Source: Gnetum montanum
Lineage: Eukaryota > Streptophyta > Gnetopsida > Gnetales > Gnetaceae
Length of the DNA stretch: 43,142 bases
Direction: 5' to 3'
Assembly: GCA_015680685.1 (NCBI GenBank)
Contig: MNCI01008322.1
Location: forward strand, 273,715-316,856
Numbering within the stretch: position 1 is the stretch's first letter; each line of letters opens with the position of its first letter. Position numbers and translations under genes: made by a program. Under the pieces are notes generated by a model, which made no database searches, had not been told where the DNA came from, and saw only the letters and a program-made list of their open reading frames with translations. This document shows positions 21,510 through 31,660 of this stretch, one piece after another.

Positions 21510-24153
21510 ATGGCCCCAAAAAGAGGAAGACAAGGAGGACCTTTGTAGGGTGCAAGCAAATGCTCGAGAGGTGGCAGAGGCCAACTAGGAGAATAAGGCC
21601 CACTAGCCAAGCATGAAGAGTAAGAGACCTAGTCATTAGCATTCATCAAAAGGCTCCTATTATAGGGTAATCATTCCAAGTGGAGGCTATAGAACCACAA
21701 GCTCAAGTGTAATGATAACACCTCACATTGTCCCAAGAATGCCTCCAAGCCATCCAAGAGAGATCTATGTTGAACACAATTATCATGGAAATGAACTTCA
21801 AGCCATTCATGGCATTTTTCCCTAAGGTGCTTAGAACTCAACTTCAAGCATCACCTCTATGACACATCCTCTTTGAAATGATACCTTGGTAAGATGTACC
21901 AATTTTTGCATAATAAGGAAGATGAAACCACTATCAACATTGGCAAAGTCTCTGTCTCTTTTCTAGTCAAGGCCATTGTAGAGGCTATAAACATACCAAA
22001 TATGGGGGTCAAGATAATGCACTTGTCCATAAGGTCTAATGCAGAAACTAGGAAGTTGTGGCTAAATCAAGCATATAACAAAGAAAATGAAATATATAAT
22101 GAGTTAACTCTAGAAGAGAGGATTTATTTCAAAATCGACACATACCACCTCTTCCCCACAAAAGGGCACAACAAAAAATCAACCTATGTAGCTAGAGGAA
22201 GTGCAATCTTGATGAGAAAATACAATACCAACCTTGCCCAATTGTACTTCATGGAGATTCAGAAGTGATTCGAGGAAAGAAAGGTGGGGAAGCTAACACT
22301 TCCATTCTCTTGCCTAATTAGAAAGCTATGTAAGCACACTAGAATCCTAGGTTACACTAATGACATTCCCAGGAGGGCTCAAAATGCTTCTTTCTCTGAG
22401 TTGCTCAAACCAACGGCATGAAGGAAAGACCTTGGTGAAAAATAAGAAAAAGAACCAAAGAAAGAACTAGAATAAGAACTAGAAAAGGAGTCTAAGCAAG
22501 AACCAAAGCAATGGCAAGAGCCGCAAGTTCCACTAACACCACCACAAGATTATAGACTTGCAATGAGCCATCTACAACAAATAGTTCAAACTCTCAATTG
22601 GGAAGTAAGGATGAATCAAAACTCTTCCAAGTCATAAATGATGTTAATCAGCCTACAATTTCTACTAATCCATCAAGGAGACAAGTTTCTTTCCAATTAG
22701 GAGGAGAAGCCCAATAGTCACAGCAAATCTTTGAAAATGTCGCATCTTTTCAAGTGATGCTTAAAATGAGTGAAGGTGCCATAATCATGGTCATGCAGCA
22801 AAAATATGTGGCAAGCATATNCCAGTGCAAGTCGCGTCTCATCAATCACATTAAAGAATCCTTTAATGTGCTTGTTGTGCCCTCAGTGGACTTTACTAGA
22901 ACTAGAGATGCACAAATGTTAGCCAAGTCTTCAATGACTCCTACAGCCCATGAGGATGTGCTTGGAAAATTGCTACAGACTGGACAAGTTATGACAACTC
23001 TTTTTGACATCCCCAATGATGCCACTACAATACAATCCAACCTCATTACCATAAACAAAAAACTAGTCATGGCAAAGACTAGGGTAGAGCATGAAGAAGT
23101 AGAAGTGCATAGGCTGTAACAAGAGCTTATTGCCCTGAGAGCTAAAAGAAGGGATCCTTTCCAATTCATTGCACCTGATCAATTGAAGCAATTTTGAATA
23201 AAGTAGCTAGGCTAATTGATTAAATAGAATAGAGATGTTGAATAAGAAAAGGAGAAAGTGGCCTAAAATGCCTCAGCCGCCAAAGCCCAAGGATATGCCC
23301 ATGTGAAGGCATTGATCACTATACAAGAGAAAAACAAGCAACTTGCTGCTGATAATGCAAGGTTGACCACTATTAAGAAATAGAAAAAAATTTTGGAAGA
23401 AAGTATCCACAAATTAAGAGAGCAATTGATGAGGGTCAACCAGGATATAAGTAGATTGGCCAGAGAAAAATGAACCCTCTCAATGGAGGAGGTGCATGCG
23501 ATACACCAAAAATCTGTAATTGAGATAAGCACGTGGAAAAATGAGGCCAAGAAGCATGAAAAGATAAAAGAGTGCTTCCAAGACCAAATTTCCATGCACA
23601 AAAAGATTAATGAAAAATAAATCTAGATGGAAAAGGCCTACAATAGTTTTATGTCAACATAGAATCTTGACTAGTAGCCCATCTTGGATATTTATGTCTT
23701 GGTCTACCAAGTGGAAGTGAAGAATAAGGACTTGTAGATTGAAGATTTGAAAAAGTACATGGCACTAGCTAACCTTGCTATGCTAACCTTGCCACCTATG
23801 CCTTATATGAAAAAGAGTTTGCAAATAAGAAAGATGTTCTACAAAGATTCCATGTGGCAAACTCAGAATTAGAAACAAGTAAGGCTTGCTACCACACGCA
23901 AAGAGATGTAGCCTTAGACCTGGCCAAAAGATTAGCATATTATCATGAATTAAGAGAAAAGGCCAAAGCTTTCAAGGAGGAACAATGGCCGTTCGCAACA
24001 TGGTATGTGAAAGTAAATCAAATGTTCTTGCAACTATTGTGTTCCTTAGATGTACTAGTTCTAGCACACATCAACTCATCGACTTGGATGATACATGATC
24101 CAAGAATAGAGGAGGAGAAGTTGCAAATGCTCCTAAATCACTACAAATTCTAG
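21510..24153 (+). pseudogene. Third ORF of the nested element: globular N-terminus plus long coiled coil
   Basis: The start is placed at ATG 21510 (MAPKRGRQGGP), aligned with 13708 in element A. About 880 codons with stops and frame changes. 21894-22268 is an open piece with SFLVKAIVEAINIPN and LTLEERIYFKIDTYHLFPT; its layout (Leu-rich helix, then HLFPT, then an RA/RGSAIL-like helix) recalls the 'putative plant transposon protein' domain seen beside gypsy elements, but this is only a resemblance. A Lys/Glu/Gln-rich linker follows (22430-22560). From about 22750 to 23700 it is coiled coil (ITIQEKNKQLAADNARL, EESIHKLREQLMRVNQD). 23854-24153 is a last open piece. No signal peptide or membrane segment is visible, so it is not a plain Env. 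N at 22821. Confidence 0.62.
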
Positions 24154-24385
24154 AAGCTTGACGACAAAGGGAAGTGGCCAATGGAAGAGCCACCACCTCT
24201 AAGAACTACATGAGCTTCCCCAATTTTGTGTTTTACTGTGTTGTGTCCATTTTTGTAAAACACCACTACAACATGGAAGAGTCAATTTGTGTGTTTCTTT
24301 AAGTTAGTTAATAATCTCATACCTTTCTAATATTTTGTAAAGAACTTGTTCCTCATTTTACTTAACTTGAGGATGAGTCTTCATT

Positions 24386-24399
24386 CAGTTGTGAGGGTA
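24386..24399 (+). promoter_or_regulatory. Polypurine tract before LTR B
   Basis: CAGTTGTGAGGGTA directly precedes the LTR start TGATGAG. GAGGGTA is also found before the 3' LTR of element A (26024-26030). It would prime plus-strand DNA synthesis; it is short and weak. Confidence 0.5.
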
Positions 24400-25272
24400 T
24401 GATGAGTCATATTTTATAGGGCTTTGATATTGGAGCCACATTGTTGGGTATCCAATATCGAGGCATAGCCTTTGATGTTGGGGATCTGATATTGCCTCTT
24501 CTGTGCTAAACTATAAATACAACACTTGGATGCATGGTTGGAATATAGATTTTGGTAGTAGAAAGAAGTAAAAGTAATCAAAATTTTATTAGTTTATTTT
24601 CCAATGCATGCTCGCAGTGTGATGTTAAGTGATTGTACAATGTTCTTATTTGAGTGTGATGTACTTGGACATGTTACATGTTCAGCAATAAAGATCAAAA
24701 TTACTTCCATCATTGCAACATCCACTTAGCTTTATTATTTTTTTAATTACTTAAATGCTCATTATTTTTATTAGTTAATGTTTATCATTTATTAATCTTT
24801 ATTGTTTTCTATCATTAAGCAGAATGAGTATGACTAATCATGAGTACTTAAGTGTAATTACTAGGTAACCTAGTAGTGTTATCATTTGGTACACCTAGTA
24901 ATGGTACACGTGGTAATCCTAGCAGTAGTTACGCAAAGTCCAAGGTGTGTATGAAAGGTTAGGAATGGATACTCATCACATGTAGGTTAGTTTAGACTTT
25001 ACTTTTCATTGTTAATTAGCTTAAATAATTGATTTCTTCATTATCATTAGGAGTAGCATAAGGCCAAAATAACATCAATTATCATATGCCTTACTTTGGA
25101 GTAAGCCACACATGACAAAGCTACCACTAGCCTAAGTGGGAAGATAGCGAATTGTAATTAAGACATAACGATCTAGATGCCACAACTAGTCCTACCCATG
25201 GAATTTGATCAGATTGTGCATAAGCGTTTGTGATTCATATGGTTGGACGTAGGGGTACCTTGTCACTCATCA
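24400..25272 (+). repeat. LTR B, 3' LTR of the nested element
   Basis: 873 bp, from TGATGAGTCATA to TGTCACTCATCA. U3 has GATATTGG/AATATCGA words, TATAAATA at 24512-24519, GCAATAAAGATC near 24689, and the shared U5 end (ATGGTTGGACGTAGGGGTAC). Its U3 is unlike LTR C at the other end of the element. Confidence 0.82.
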
Positions 25273-25859
25273 CATATAACCACATAAAAGAGTCACAAAT
25301 TGAAGAGATGGCTAAATATATGAAACTTACCAATCTCTTGCATGAAAACTTAACAATGCAGATAATAGGGAGGCCTACAATAGAATGGAAGAAGTAGACA
25401 ACCAGCTCTTACATCTTCAATGAGGTAGAGTTCAAGCTCCACAAGGAGATCAATCAAATGTTGGAAGTGGTCAATGCAGAGCTTGAAGTTTTCAAGAGAA
25501 AATTCACTTATCAAAATTTTGTTGCTAAGAACTTCGCTAGTAGAATAAGTGACTACTAGGAGCTATAGAATCTTATTTGCATGTTCAACATTGAATGTAA
25601 AGAACTTATATCTTGGTTCATCAATATGAAGGAGATGTTTCCAACACTAGCATTTCCATGGGATATTTCAACATTGATACATCTAGGTGAAGTAACATTA
25701 TCCATGTGGCAAAGAGGAGAAGATGAAGGCATTCCTGGATGCCTTTCAATTTGCAGTAGTAGTAGTAGTAGCACTTGGACAACAAGACCTCCAATAACAT
25801 TAAGACATGATGAAGGATCCTTTGCACCACAGGATCCTCCACCTCCAAGCACAGTGTGA
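25273..25859 (+). pseudogene. Element A third ORF, 3' part
   Basis: The frame resumes with QIEEMAKYMKLTNLLHENL, which matches IEDLKKYMALANLAML at about 23737 in the nested element. A helical stretch follows (KLHKEINQMLEVVNAELEVF), then the open piece 25581-25859 (MFNIECKELISWFINMKEMF...) that ends in a Ser-rich and PPPPST tail at a TGA. The sequence corresponding to about 22190-23735 of the nested element is missing between 14396 and here. Opposite-strand ORFs in this stretch are shadows. Confidence 0.6.
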
Positions 25860-26030
25860 AGATTTCATCTTATTTCCATCCATTCAACAAGCACATGCAC
25901 CAATTTTATAGTCTGTACCACACAATACTCAAGAGTTAGTTAGTTAGTCCCATACTTCCCCAAATTTTGTAAGAAACTTGATTTCACTTTTGTTCACTTG
26001 AGGCTGAGTTTTCAATCAATCTTGAGGGTA

Positions 26031-26933
26031 TGATGAAACATCAAATAAAGTAACTGTGTTGATGCTAATCTAGCCATTACTTACATAAGTGTGCATACCT
26101 ACTACATTTATGACACCATTTGGTCAATACCTTACCATACTCTTGTAGTTTCTTTCCATAAAACTTTAAAAAAAATTTCCTTTGAGTGCCCANAGCTGAG
26201 ATATCGCGTATGTGATATCTCAGCCACCAACACACGACTCATCAGTTTCTTTCCATAAAACTTTAAAAAAAATTTCCTTTGAGTGCCCACAATGTAGATC
26301 AAATTAATTGTACAACATTTTATTTGAGTGCAATATGTACTTGGACATAGTTACCTGAAAGACAATAAAATTGAGATTTCTTCCATCTATTGTAGCACTT
26401 AGATTAGTTTAACTTTATTTTCCAACATTTTACTTTGGATGCAATTTACTTTGTTGTCTTTAAGTACTTAATATTCTAATTCATAATTCATGTGAGTAAA
26501 ACTCCTTGGAGCATAATATTAATACTTAGTTATCTCACTAGTGGATACTTGCTATGTCCAATAGTAAATACTTGGTAACTCGACAATAGTAGTATATGTT
26601 TTGGGTGTGGATGGAAAGTGGGAATGGATACTTCACATTTAAGATAGTTTAATTAATTATCTAGTTAATTTAAATAATCAAATCTTCCTTTATTTAAATC
26701 ATTTCATAGACAAAGAAATAATCAAAATTATAAAAAACAAATATCTTACACCTCAATCATACTTAACCATACAAATGAGTTAATATGAGTGAGGATTAGG
26801 AAGACAATGACTAGCAACCATATTTTTTGCTATCTCAGGATATAGGTCACTTGGGTAAATGTAGTCCACAACTATCACTCATACATGCTAGTGATTCATA
26901 TGGTTGGGCATAGGGAATACCCGCTGCTCATCA
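26031..26933 (+). repeat. 3' LTR of element A (903 bp)
   Basis: Preceded by the short polypurine tract CTTGAGGGTA (26021-26030). Same family as 5216-6139: TAGTTTCTTT.CATA.AACTT, TTGTACAACATTTTATT.GAGTGCAATATGTAC, and the CTCAATCATACTTA.CCATACAAATGAGTTAA.A block. It lacks most of the CATCGATG cluster of the 5' LTR, and its TATA box is decayed (TTACATAAG). It carries a local duplication at 26147-26289. Confidence 0.87.
26147..26289. repeat. Exact 46-bp duplication around an N and a hairpin insert
   Basis: 26147-26192 and 26244-26289 are identical, while the 5' LTR has a single copy. Between them are an N (26193) and 50 bp without LTR homology, including a perfect inverted repeat GCTGAGATATC (26195-26205) / GATATCTCAGC (26214-26224) with loop GCGTATGT. 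CpG is unusually intact here. It may be a real small insertion or an assembly join. Confidence 0.75.
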
Positions 26934-27077
26934 ATAAGTTTGATTTAGCTTCTACGTGGTTGGATGGTAGATGTGATCAGTGGGAACTAGGACCAATTGC
27001 TACTACTGCTTGTTTTGTAGCTCTACCACATACTAATTGCAATTGCTAGTCACTACCTTAGCCATTCAATGCATAGT
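26934..27077 (+). repeat. 220-bp tandem repeat, unit 2, right half
   Basis: ATAAGTTTGATTTAGCTTCTACGTGG... to CATTCAATGCATAGT continues the unit broken at 5215 and aligns with 4986-5130. Confidence 0.8.
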
Positions 27078-27607
27078 TCCCTCCACCACATCTGTGAGAC
27101 ATGCAACCAACTCCACCACCACCACATCACTAGTCACATGTAAGATTCTCAAATGTAGCATTGTGTAGGAATATAATACATACTATTACATATGATATAA
27201 TCCAAAAGCACATGAAACAAGTTTAGCAGTAGCAGAACTCATGGTTGGTCATCATCTAATCTTTTTTGTATGTTCTCATTTAAACATTTGCGATGCACTC
27301 AACCAACTCTACTACCACCTTGTCACTAATCACTTCTTGGTCTTCTTTGGTATCATTTTCCTATTCCAATGTACACAATGTTTTCAATGCTCATTGCATA
27401 AGTATGCTTAGGTTGAAACTTAAGTCTTCTTACTTTTGTGGATGATGAATTATGCGAGACCTCTAGTTATGATTTATAGGTGTGTATTTACCAAGATTAT
27501 GTGAGGTGCATAGAAAAAGATCCAAAGTGTTGGTGGGGAAAATTTTCTTCAATGTCAGGATAAGTTTGTTTGCTCATTCCTTAGGGCTTGAATTATTCTT
27601 GTAATTT
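27078..27607. other. No gene seen
   Basis: A short diverged repeat: GCAACCAACTCCACCACC with following CATCACTAGTCAC (about 27102-27138) returns as CTCAACCAACTCTACTACC with CTTGTCACTAATCAC (about 27298-27332). Otherwise no coding or RNA signal. Confidence 0.45.
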
Positions 27608-27832
27608 ATGTGATAGCCAAAATATTATTTAGAATTACAGATAGCCTCTACCAAAGCATTATGAACGAAATATTATTTAGCATTATCAATAGCCTCTTCT
27701 TGGAGAATTATGGATGAAATATTATTTAGCGTTATTGATAGCCATTTCCTAAAGCATTAGGGAGGAAATTTTATATTTAGCATTACTGATAGCCTCTTCC
27801 TCAAGCATTACAAATAAAATATTAGTTGAACT
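27608..27832 (+). repeat. 49-bp minisatellite, array 1
   Basis: Five degenerate copies, period 48-51 bp, counted from AAATATTATTTAG at about 27620, 27668, 27717, 27766 and 27817. Unit: GCATTATGGATGAAATATT, ATTTAGCATTAT, GATAGCCTCTTCC. The same unit recurs in the same orientation at 30618-30853. Confidence 0.8.
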
Positions 27833-29575
27833 CTCAACCAAAATTATCTATAGCCCACTTTTCAATATGAATTTTAGCCTTTAAGTTAATAGCATTTTTT
27901 TAGATAACAAAAACGTTATCCTATAAGCTATTTTTTAATCTGATCAATAGTTGTTTGTAGTACGAGTAAAAAGCATATATTTTCTCTAGTTTCTTTATTG
28001 CCATCAAATCATTTTTATCATTCACATTAACTTACTTTTTTATATCATTAACTTTATATTTTTTTTATGTTTAACTTTAACATGTTTTTTCTTTTCCTTA
28101 GCACCCTTTTTCTCAAGCAGAAAAGGACTAGCATTAAATAGATGTTTTTCATGATGATGAATGTTATAGAATTAGAAAAAAATATTATATGTAATAGGCT
28201 GAATATAAGTCTTTGCACTTACCTGTAATACCAATTCCTTTTTATGGTTAAGAAGAATAATTTCAATAATTTTTTTTTTATAAAAACCAAATGCTATAGA
28301 AATAGATTCTACATGCTTAATGGGACCAAGAAGATTAATAATTTCCAACTCAACTTTTAGAAAGATTGATGAAAGATTAAATAGCTTGATAAAGCATGGA
28401 ACACTAGAATATTCTTTAGAATGAATATTAAATTATGGAGTTCACTTATAAATGGTTAGCACTACATATTATATATAAATGACCCTGGATCTAGGGCATA
28501 CTCCATCATCAAAGCATTGCCTAACTCAATAGAAAATAAAAAACAAGAATAATACTTGATATGAAGGATTTATATGACATGTTTTTTCCTCACATCATTT
28601 AAGTGTGAAGTGAAACTTTGATTATAAGGTAGGTAATCTAAAATTTAAATGAATACATATTGTAACGAAAGATCAACAACCATTGACTCATATACATCCT
28701 TAGGGAGAATAAAATTAGATGTCTTCATTGTAACTTGGATGCATACCTCTTTATAAAGATTTTGAATTTTACATAACTAGATTAGTTATATATTTATTAG
28801 GGGATGTTAGACCCCAAAAAATGAATAATAATTAAAAAAATCAAACTACATTAGACTAGATTAGCAACATATTTATTTTATATATTTTTATATTTTGGCA
28901 TATGGGATCTTTTTCCTTTACAAAAAATCAAATCTTTCAAGATTAACCTTGCCATTGTTCAAAAGCATCCCAATGGGTTTCTACTTCTTACTAAAGTGTT
29001 TCTTATAAAGAAAAGAAAAATACTCTCTTTAAATAAAATGAAGAGCAACAAGTTGAAATAAGAAATAAATTGCAAAAAAAGTTAATAGCTTTTCCAATTT
29101 TAGCTCACAAAAGAGAAAAATAAAAAATTAAAAAAATAAATTAATTATTTAACCTTCACTAGAAGCTTTCCCTCTTGAACCTATAATTGAAAAGCAACAT
29201 CTTTGAGGATATGGTATTTAACTTCTAAAGAGAGATCATAGTTATGCTTTTGTCATTGCACAAATAGAATAGAAAATAAATGGCTACAAATACTTCCAAA
29301 TATGAAGAAAGAAAGTAGACAAAAGCAAGCTGATTACTAAGCGTGTTATGCAACTAAACACTTAAAAAAACATGTGAAAATTGAGTCTTCACTTTTACAA
29401 AAAGAACATCAAAGAGAAATAATTTCCATATACTGAAGAGGAGTACTAGTAGGAAGACCTTAGTGTATAAGACACCATTAAAAAGTTCAAATTTTTAGAA
29501 AGGTTATAACTTTTAAAATATCTACTATTTTTCTTATTCAAAACTGTAGTAAGAATTGCATTCTCAAAGCCTTAT
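27833..29575. other. No gene recognised
   Basis: Very AT-rich with poly-T and poly-A runs and stops in all frames. No retroelement protein was recognised on either strand. Confidence 0.45.
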
Positions 29576-30381
29576 TAATGAGCAACAAAATAAGGCTATG
29601 CCCAACCATACAAATCACAAGTGTTCATGCACAATCTAGTCAAATTCCATGGATTTAGGACTAGTTGGATGTCTTTGATAACCAAGTGCTCAAATGCCAA
29701 TCAATGTCTTCTCAATGACACTTTTGTGAGATCAAGTTATATGGTTAAGTGTGATTGAAACATATAATAGCATTTTTTATTATTAAAATGTTTAAAGTAT
29801 TAAAATATTAATCAATTTAATTTAAGTGCACAAAGTAAACCTAAATTAACCTAAGCATGAAGTCTCTATTCACAATTTACTGTATACATTGTGAATATGT
29901 GATAATGCTACTAGGTTACCAAGTGTTTTGCTGTTGGGCATATCCAATGATTCACTACTGAGATTACCAAGCATTAATACATTTATGCATGAAATCAGTT
30001 ATACTTATGCAAATTGACTAAGTGTGATGGAATAAAATATTTAACTGCTTGCATGGAAAGTAAATGAACAATTAAAATAAATGGTAAAGAAATAAATTAA
30101 AATGCTAATCCAAGTGCTGCAATGGATGGAACAAAGCTCAATTTTATTGCCACCATGCAAATGTGTCATGGTACATCATCCACTTGAATAAAACTCTATA
30201 CACTTCATTCAATCCATGTTGTAGGTACTTAGAGGAAAATTTCTAAGTTTTGTAGAAATAAACTACAAGAGTCTAGTTACCAAAATGACCTAATAGTGCC
30301 ATAAATGTGGTGGGTAGGCATCCTAGGCTATGTCGATGAGGTTGCATTGACATGACTGATGGATTTATTATTTATCATTCA
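29576..30381 (-). repeat. Decayed LTR of the element A family, minus strand
   Basis: Read on the minus strand it follows LTR A: GACTCTTGTAGTTT (about 30275), ACATGGATTGAAT, TTTTATTCAAGTGGATG, AGCACTTGGATTAG, TAATGCTTGGTAATCTCAGTAG, and the U5 end (GTGATTTGTATGGTTGGGCA at about 29620-29601). Ends are eroded (TAATGAG at left, TCATTCA at right). No internal sequence flanks it, so it is most likely a solo LTR. Target duplication unclear (CTTAT left, TTATG right). Confidence 0.7.
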
Positions 30382-30617
30382 TTATGTCTATTATGAATAA
30401 GATCATTCTTGTTAATTATTTCATATGCAACTTTGGCAAAGCTAAACTAGCTTAGTTATATATTTAATATATATATACCTATAATTTAGCTAAGAGAATC
30501 TTGCAAAAATGGAATTGAAGTTTATATATATACCTACGTCCATTCTTTTGTGCCCTTCCAGATTTTATTCCTTATTACAATAAGAAAACATAAACATAGA
30601 AGCCAAGAGCAAATATG
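30382..30617. other. AT-rich spacer with imperfect inverted repeat
   Basis: AGCTAAACTAGCTTAGTTATA (about 30431) and TATAATTTAGCTAAG (about 30480) form an imperfect dyad around TATATATA runs. No gene. Confidence 0.35.
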
Positions 30618-30853
30618 CTGGGATGAAATATTATTTACCATTATAGATAGGCTATTCTTAATATGTTATGGATGAAATATTATTTAGTGTTCCTGATAAG
30701 CTCACCCTCTAGCGTTATGAGTGAAATAGTATTTAGTATTACCCATAAGCTTTCCTTGGAGCATTATGGACAAAATATTATTTAGTGTTACCAATAACCT
30801 CTCCTTGGGCGTTATGGCTAAAATACTATTTAGTGTTACCGATCTATGACTGG
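30618..30853 (+). repeat. 49-bp minisatellite, array 2
   Basis: Five copies, period 49 bp, counted from AAATATTATTTA at 30626, 30675, 30724, 30773 and 30821. Unit: TTATGGATGAAATATTATTT, AGTGTTACCGATAAGCTC, CCTTGGAGC. Same unit as 27608-27832 but with GTGTTACC where array 1 has CATTATC. Confidence 0.8.
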
Positions 30854-31019
30854 TAGTTGGCCTCTTGGCTAAAAAAAGCTAATCTACCATCCTTTCAAAA
30901 AATATTTGGAAAGCTTGATACAAATTGTTGTCAAATTTAAATAAATTATTAAGATCAAAATTAATTTTTAAAACTTTATCTTTCTATTCAGACTATAAAG
31001 GCTAGAAAGTGCAAGCACC

Positions 31020-31195
31020 CATGAGTACAACACATACACTCATCTCTCAATTGTAAGGTTTTGGGTTCAATTCCCACCTCCACTCATGGGTGTAGTAGCA
31101 ATAGAGTAACCTTGTGGGGATACTCTTATCTAATGGCTTCTGTAAGAGATTGTACTATTAGCTCAATGTCCATTTGCTAAAAATATATCAAATGT
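31020..31195 (+). repeat. tRNA-derived SINE-like repeat
   Basis: GGTTCAATTCCC at 31064-31075 fits the RNA polymerase III B box (GGTTCRANTCC). It is preceded by a short CATCTCTCAATTGTAAGG stretch and followed by a CACTCATGGG hairpin partner (CCCATGAGT at 31018-31026) and an A-rich end. The A box is not convincing. Not a functional tRNA: no cloverleaf could be drawn. Confidence 0.4.
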
Positions 31196-31323
31196 ATAAC
31201 CTAGTTTAGAGCTATGTTCCAAGCATAAAATATAATGCAATAAATAGAATCCAATTTTGAGATTTTCATTAAAACAATGCAAAACAGAATATTCTTAAAA
31301 CAAAGAGAATGCGCAAGAGTGAA

Positions 31324-31336
31324 TATATATATATGA
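31324..31336 (+). promoter_or_regulatory. TATA-box candidate of the PPR gene
   Basis: TATATATATATAT about 290 bp upstream of the chosen ATG (31621). Base composition changes from AT-rich to gene-like with intact CpG soon after (from about 31395). Start of transcription is not visible from sequence alone. Confidence 0.35.
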
Positions 31337-31373
31337 CACTTGTTTTTTGTGGAGCGAGCTACAAATATAAAAT

Positions 31374-31660
31374 ATGTTGGTTTTCTATTTTCTTGAAAAG
31401 CGAAGTTCGCTGTTTTACGTTGGAATCCAGGTTCTGTGTTGCGTTTTGCGCTGCCTCTTCCGTTGCAAATCGCTGATCGCGCTGCAATCTGGCGCAGTAT
31501 TGGTCCATCTATCCTTTCATTCATGTTGTGGCCATTGCCGTTTTACTGTGTTCAATCTCATACGTTTTTAGCATCATCGGAGCAACATCAGCAGCTGCTA
31601 CTGCTGCTCCAGTATTTTCCATGCAAAGAAGAAGATGGCAGCAGACCCACATGCCCATGA
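31374..31660 (+). other. Two upstream ORFs before the PPR start
   Basis: ATG 31374 opens 65 codons (to 31571). ATG 31523 opens 45 codons ending with TGA at 31658-31660, and this second ORF overlaps the PPR start codon in another frame. If the mRNA starts upstream of 31374, both would be met first by scanning ribosomes and would lower PPR translation. They are relevant only if these bases are in the mature 5' leader. Confidence 0.35.

Larger units (their letters stand above)
14397..25272 (+). mobile_element. Nested chimeric Ty3/gypsy element (LTR C ... LTR B)
   Basis: Holds primer binding site, gag, RT/RNase H, integrase, spacer, third ORF, polypurine tract and two LTRs, all in plus orientation. 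The 5' LTR (579 bp, family C) and 3' LTR (873 bp, family B) have unrelated U3 motifs, and the flanks CCAAG and CATAT do not match. The element-A sequences on the two sides are not contiguous in homology: about 1.5 kb of the third ORF is missing. Simple transposition cannot give this; recombination between two neighbouring insertions can. Confidence 0.75.
5216..26933 (+). mobile_element. Element A: Athila/Tat-like Ty3/gypsy retrotransposon with a nested second element
   Basis: The two LTRs (5216-6139, 26031-26933) are clearly the same family, share TGATGAAA.ATCAAA starts and GCTCATCA ends, and are flanked by TTAAG/ATAAG. Between them are a primer binding site, gag, DLG protease, RT/RNase H, integrase, a spacer with a U3-like segment, a third ORF (split by the nested element) and a short polypurine tract. 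Without the nested 14397-25272 it is about 10.8 kb. The halves of a genomic tandem-repeat unit on either side prove that it entered as one insertion. All frames are broken. Confidence 0.85.

Noticed and set aside
23263-23601. Minus-strand ORF with apparent hydrophobic segments
   Set aside because: Antisense of the coiled-coil part of the third ORF; hydrophobic runs come from reversed Lys/Glu codons.
14397-25272. Nested element as one ordinary insertion with diverged LTRs
   Set aside because: U3 regions are unrelated, not merely diverged, flanks do not match, and about 1.5 kb of element A is missing at the site.
25556-25852. Minus-strand ORFs of 98 and 75 residues
   Set aside because: Antisense of the conserved plus-strand end of element A's third ORF; rich in low-complexity Leu/Tyr runs.
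27608-30853. Regularly spaced repeats as a CRISPR-like array
   Set aside because: Units are contiguous diverged minisatellite copies without unique spacers, in a plant nuclear context.
31528-31620. PPR reading frame extended upstream to GTG at 31528 with an Ala-rich, hydrophobic N-terminus
   Set aside because: GTG is not a usual start in plants and no in-frame ATG lies between the upstream stop (31474) and 31621.
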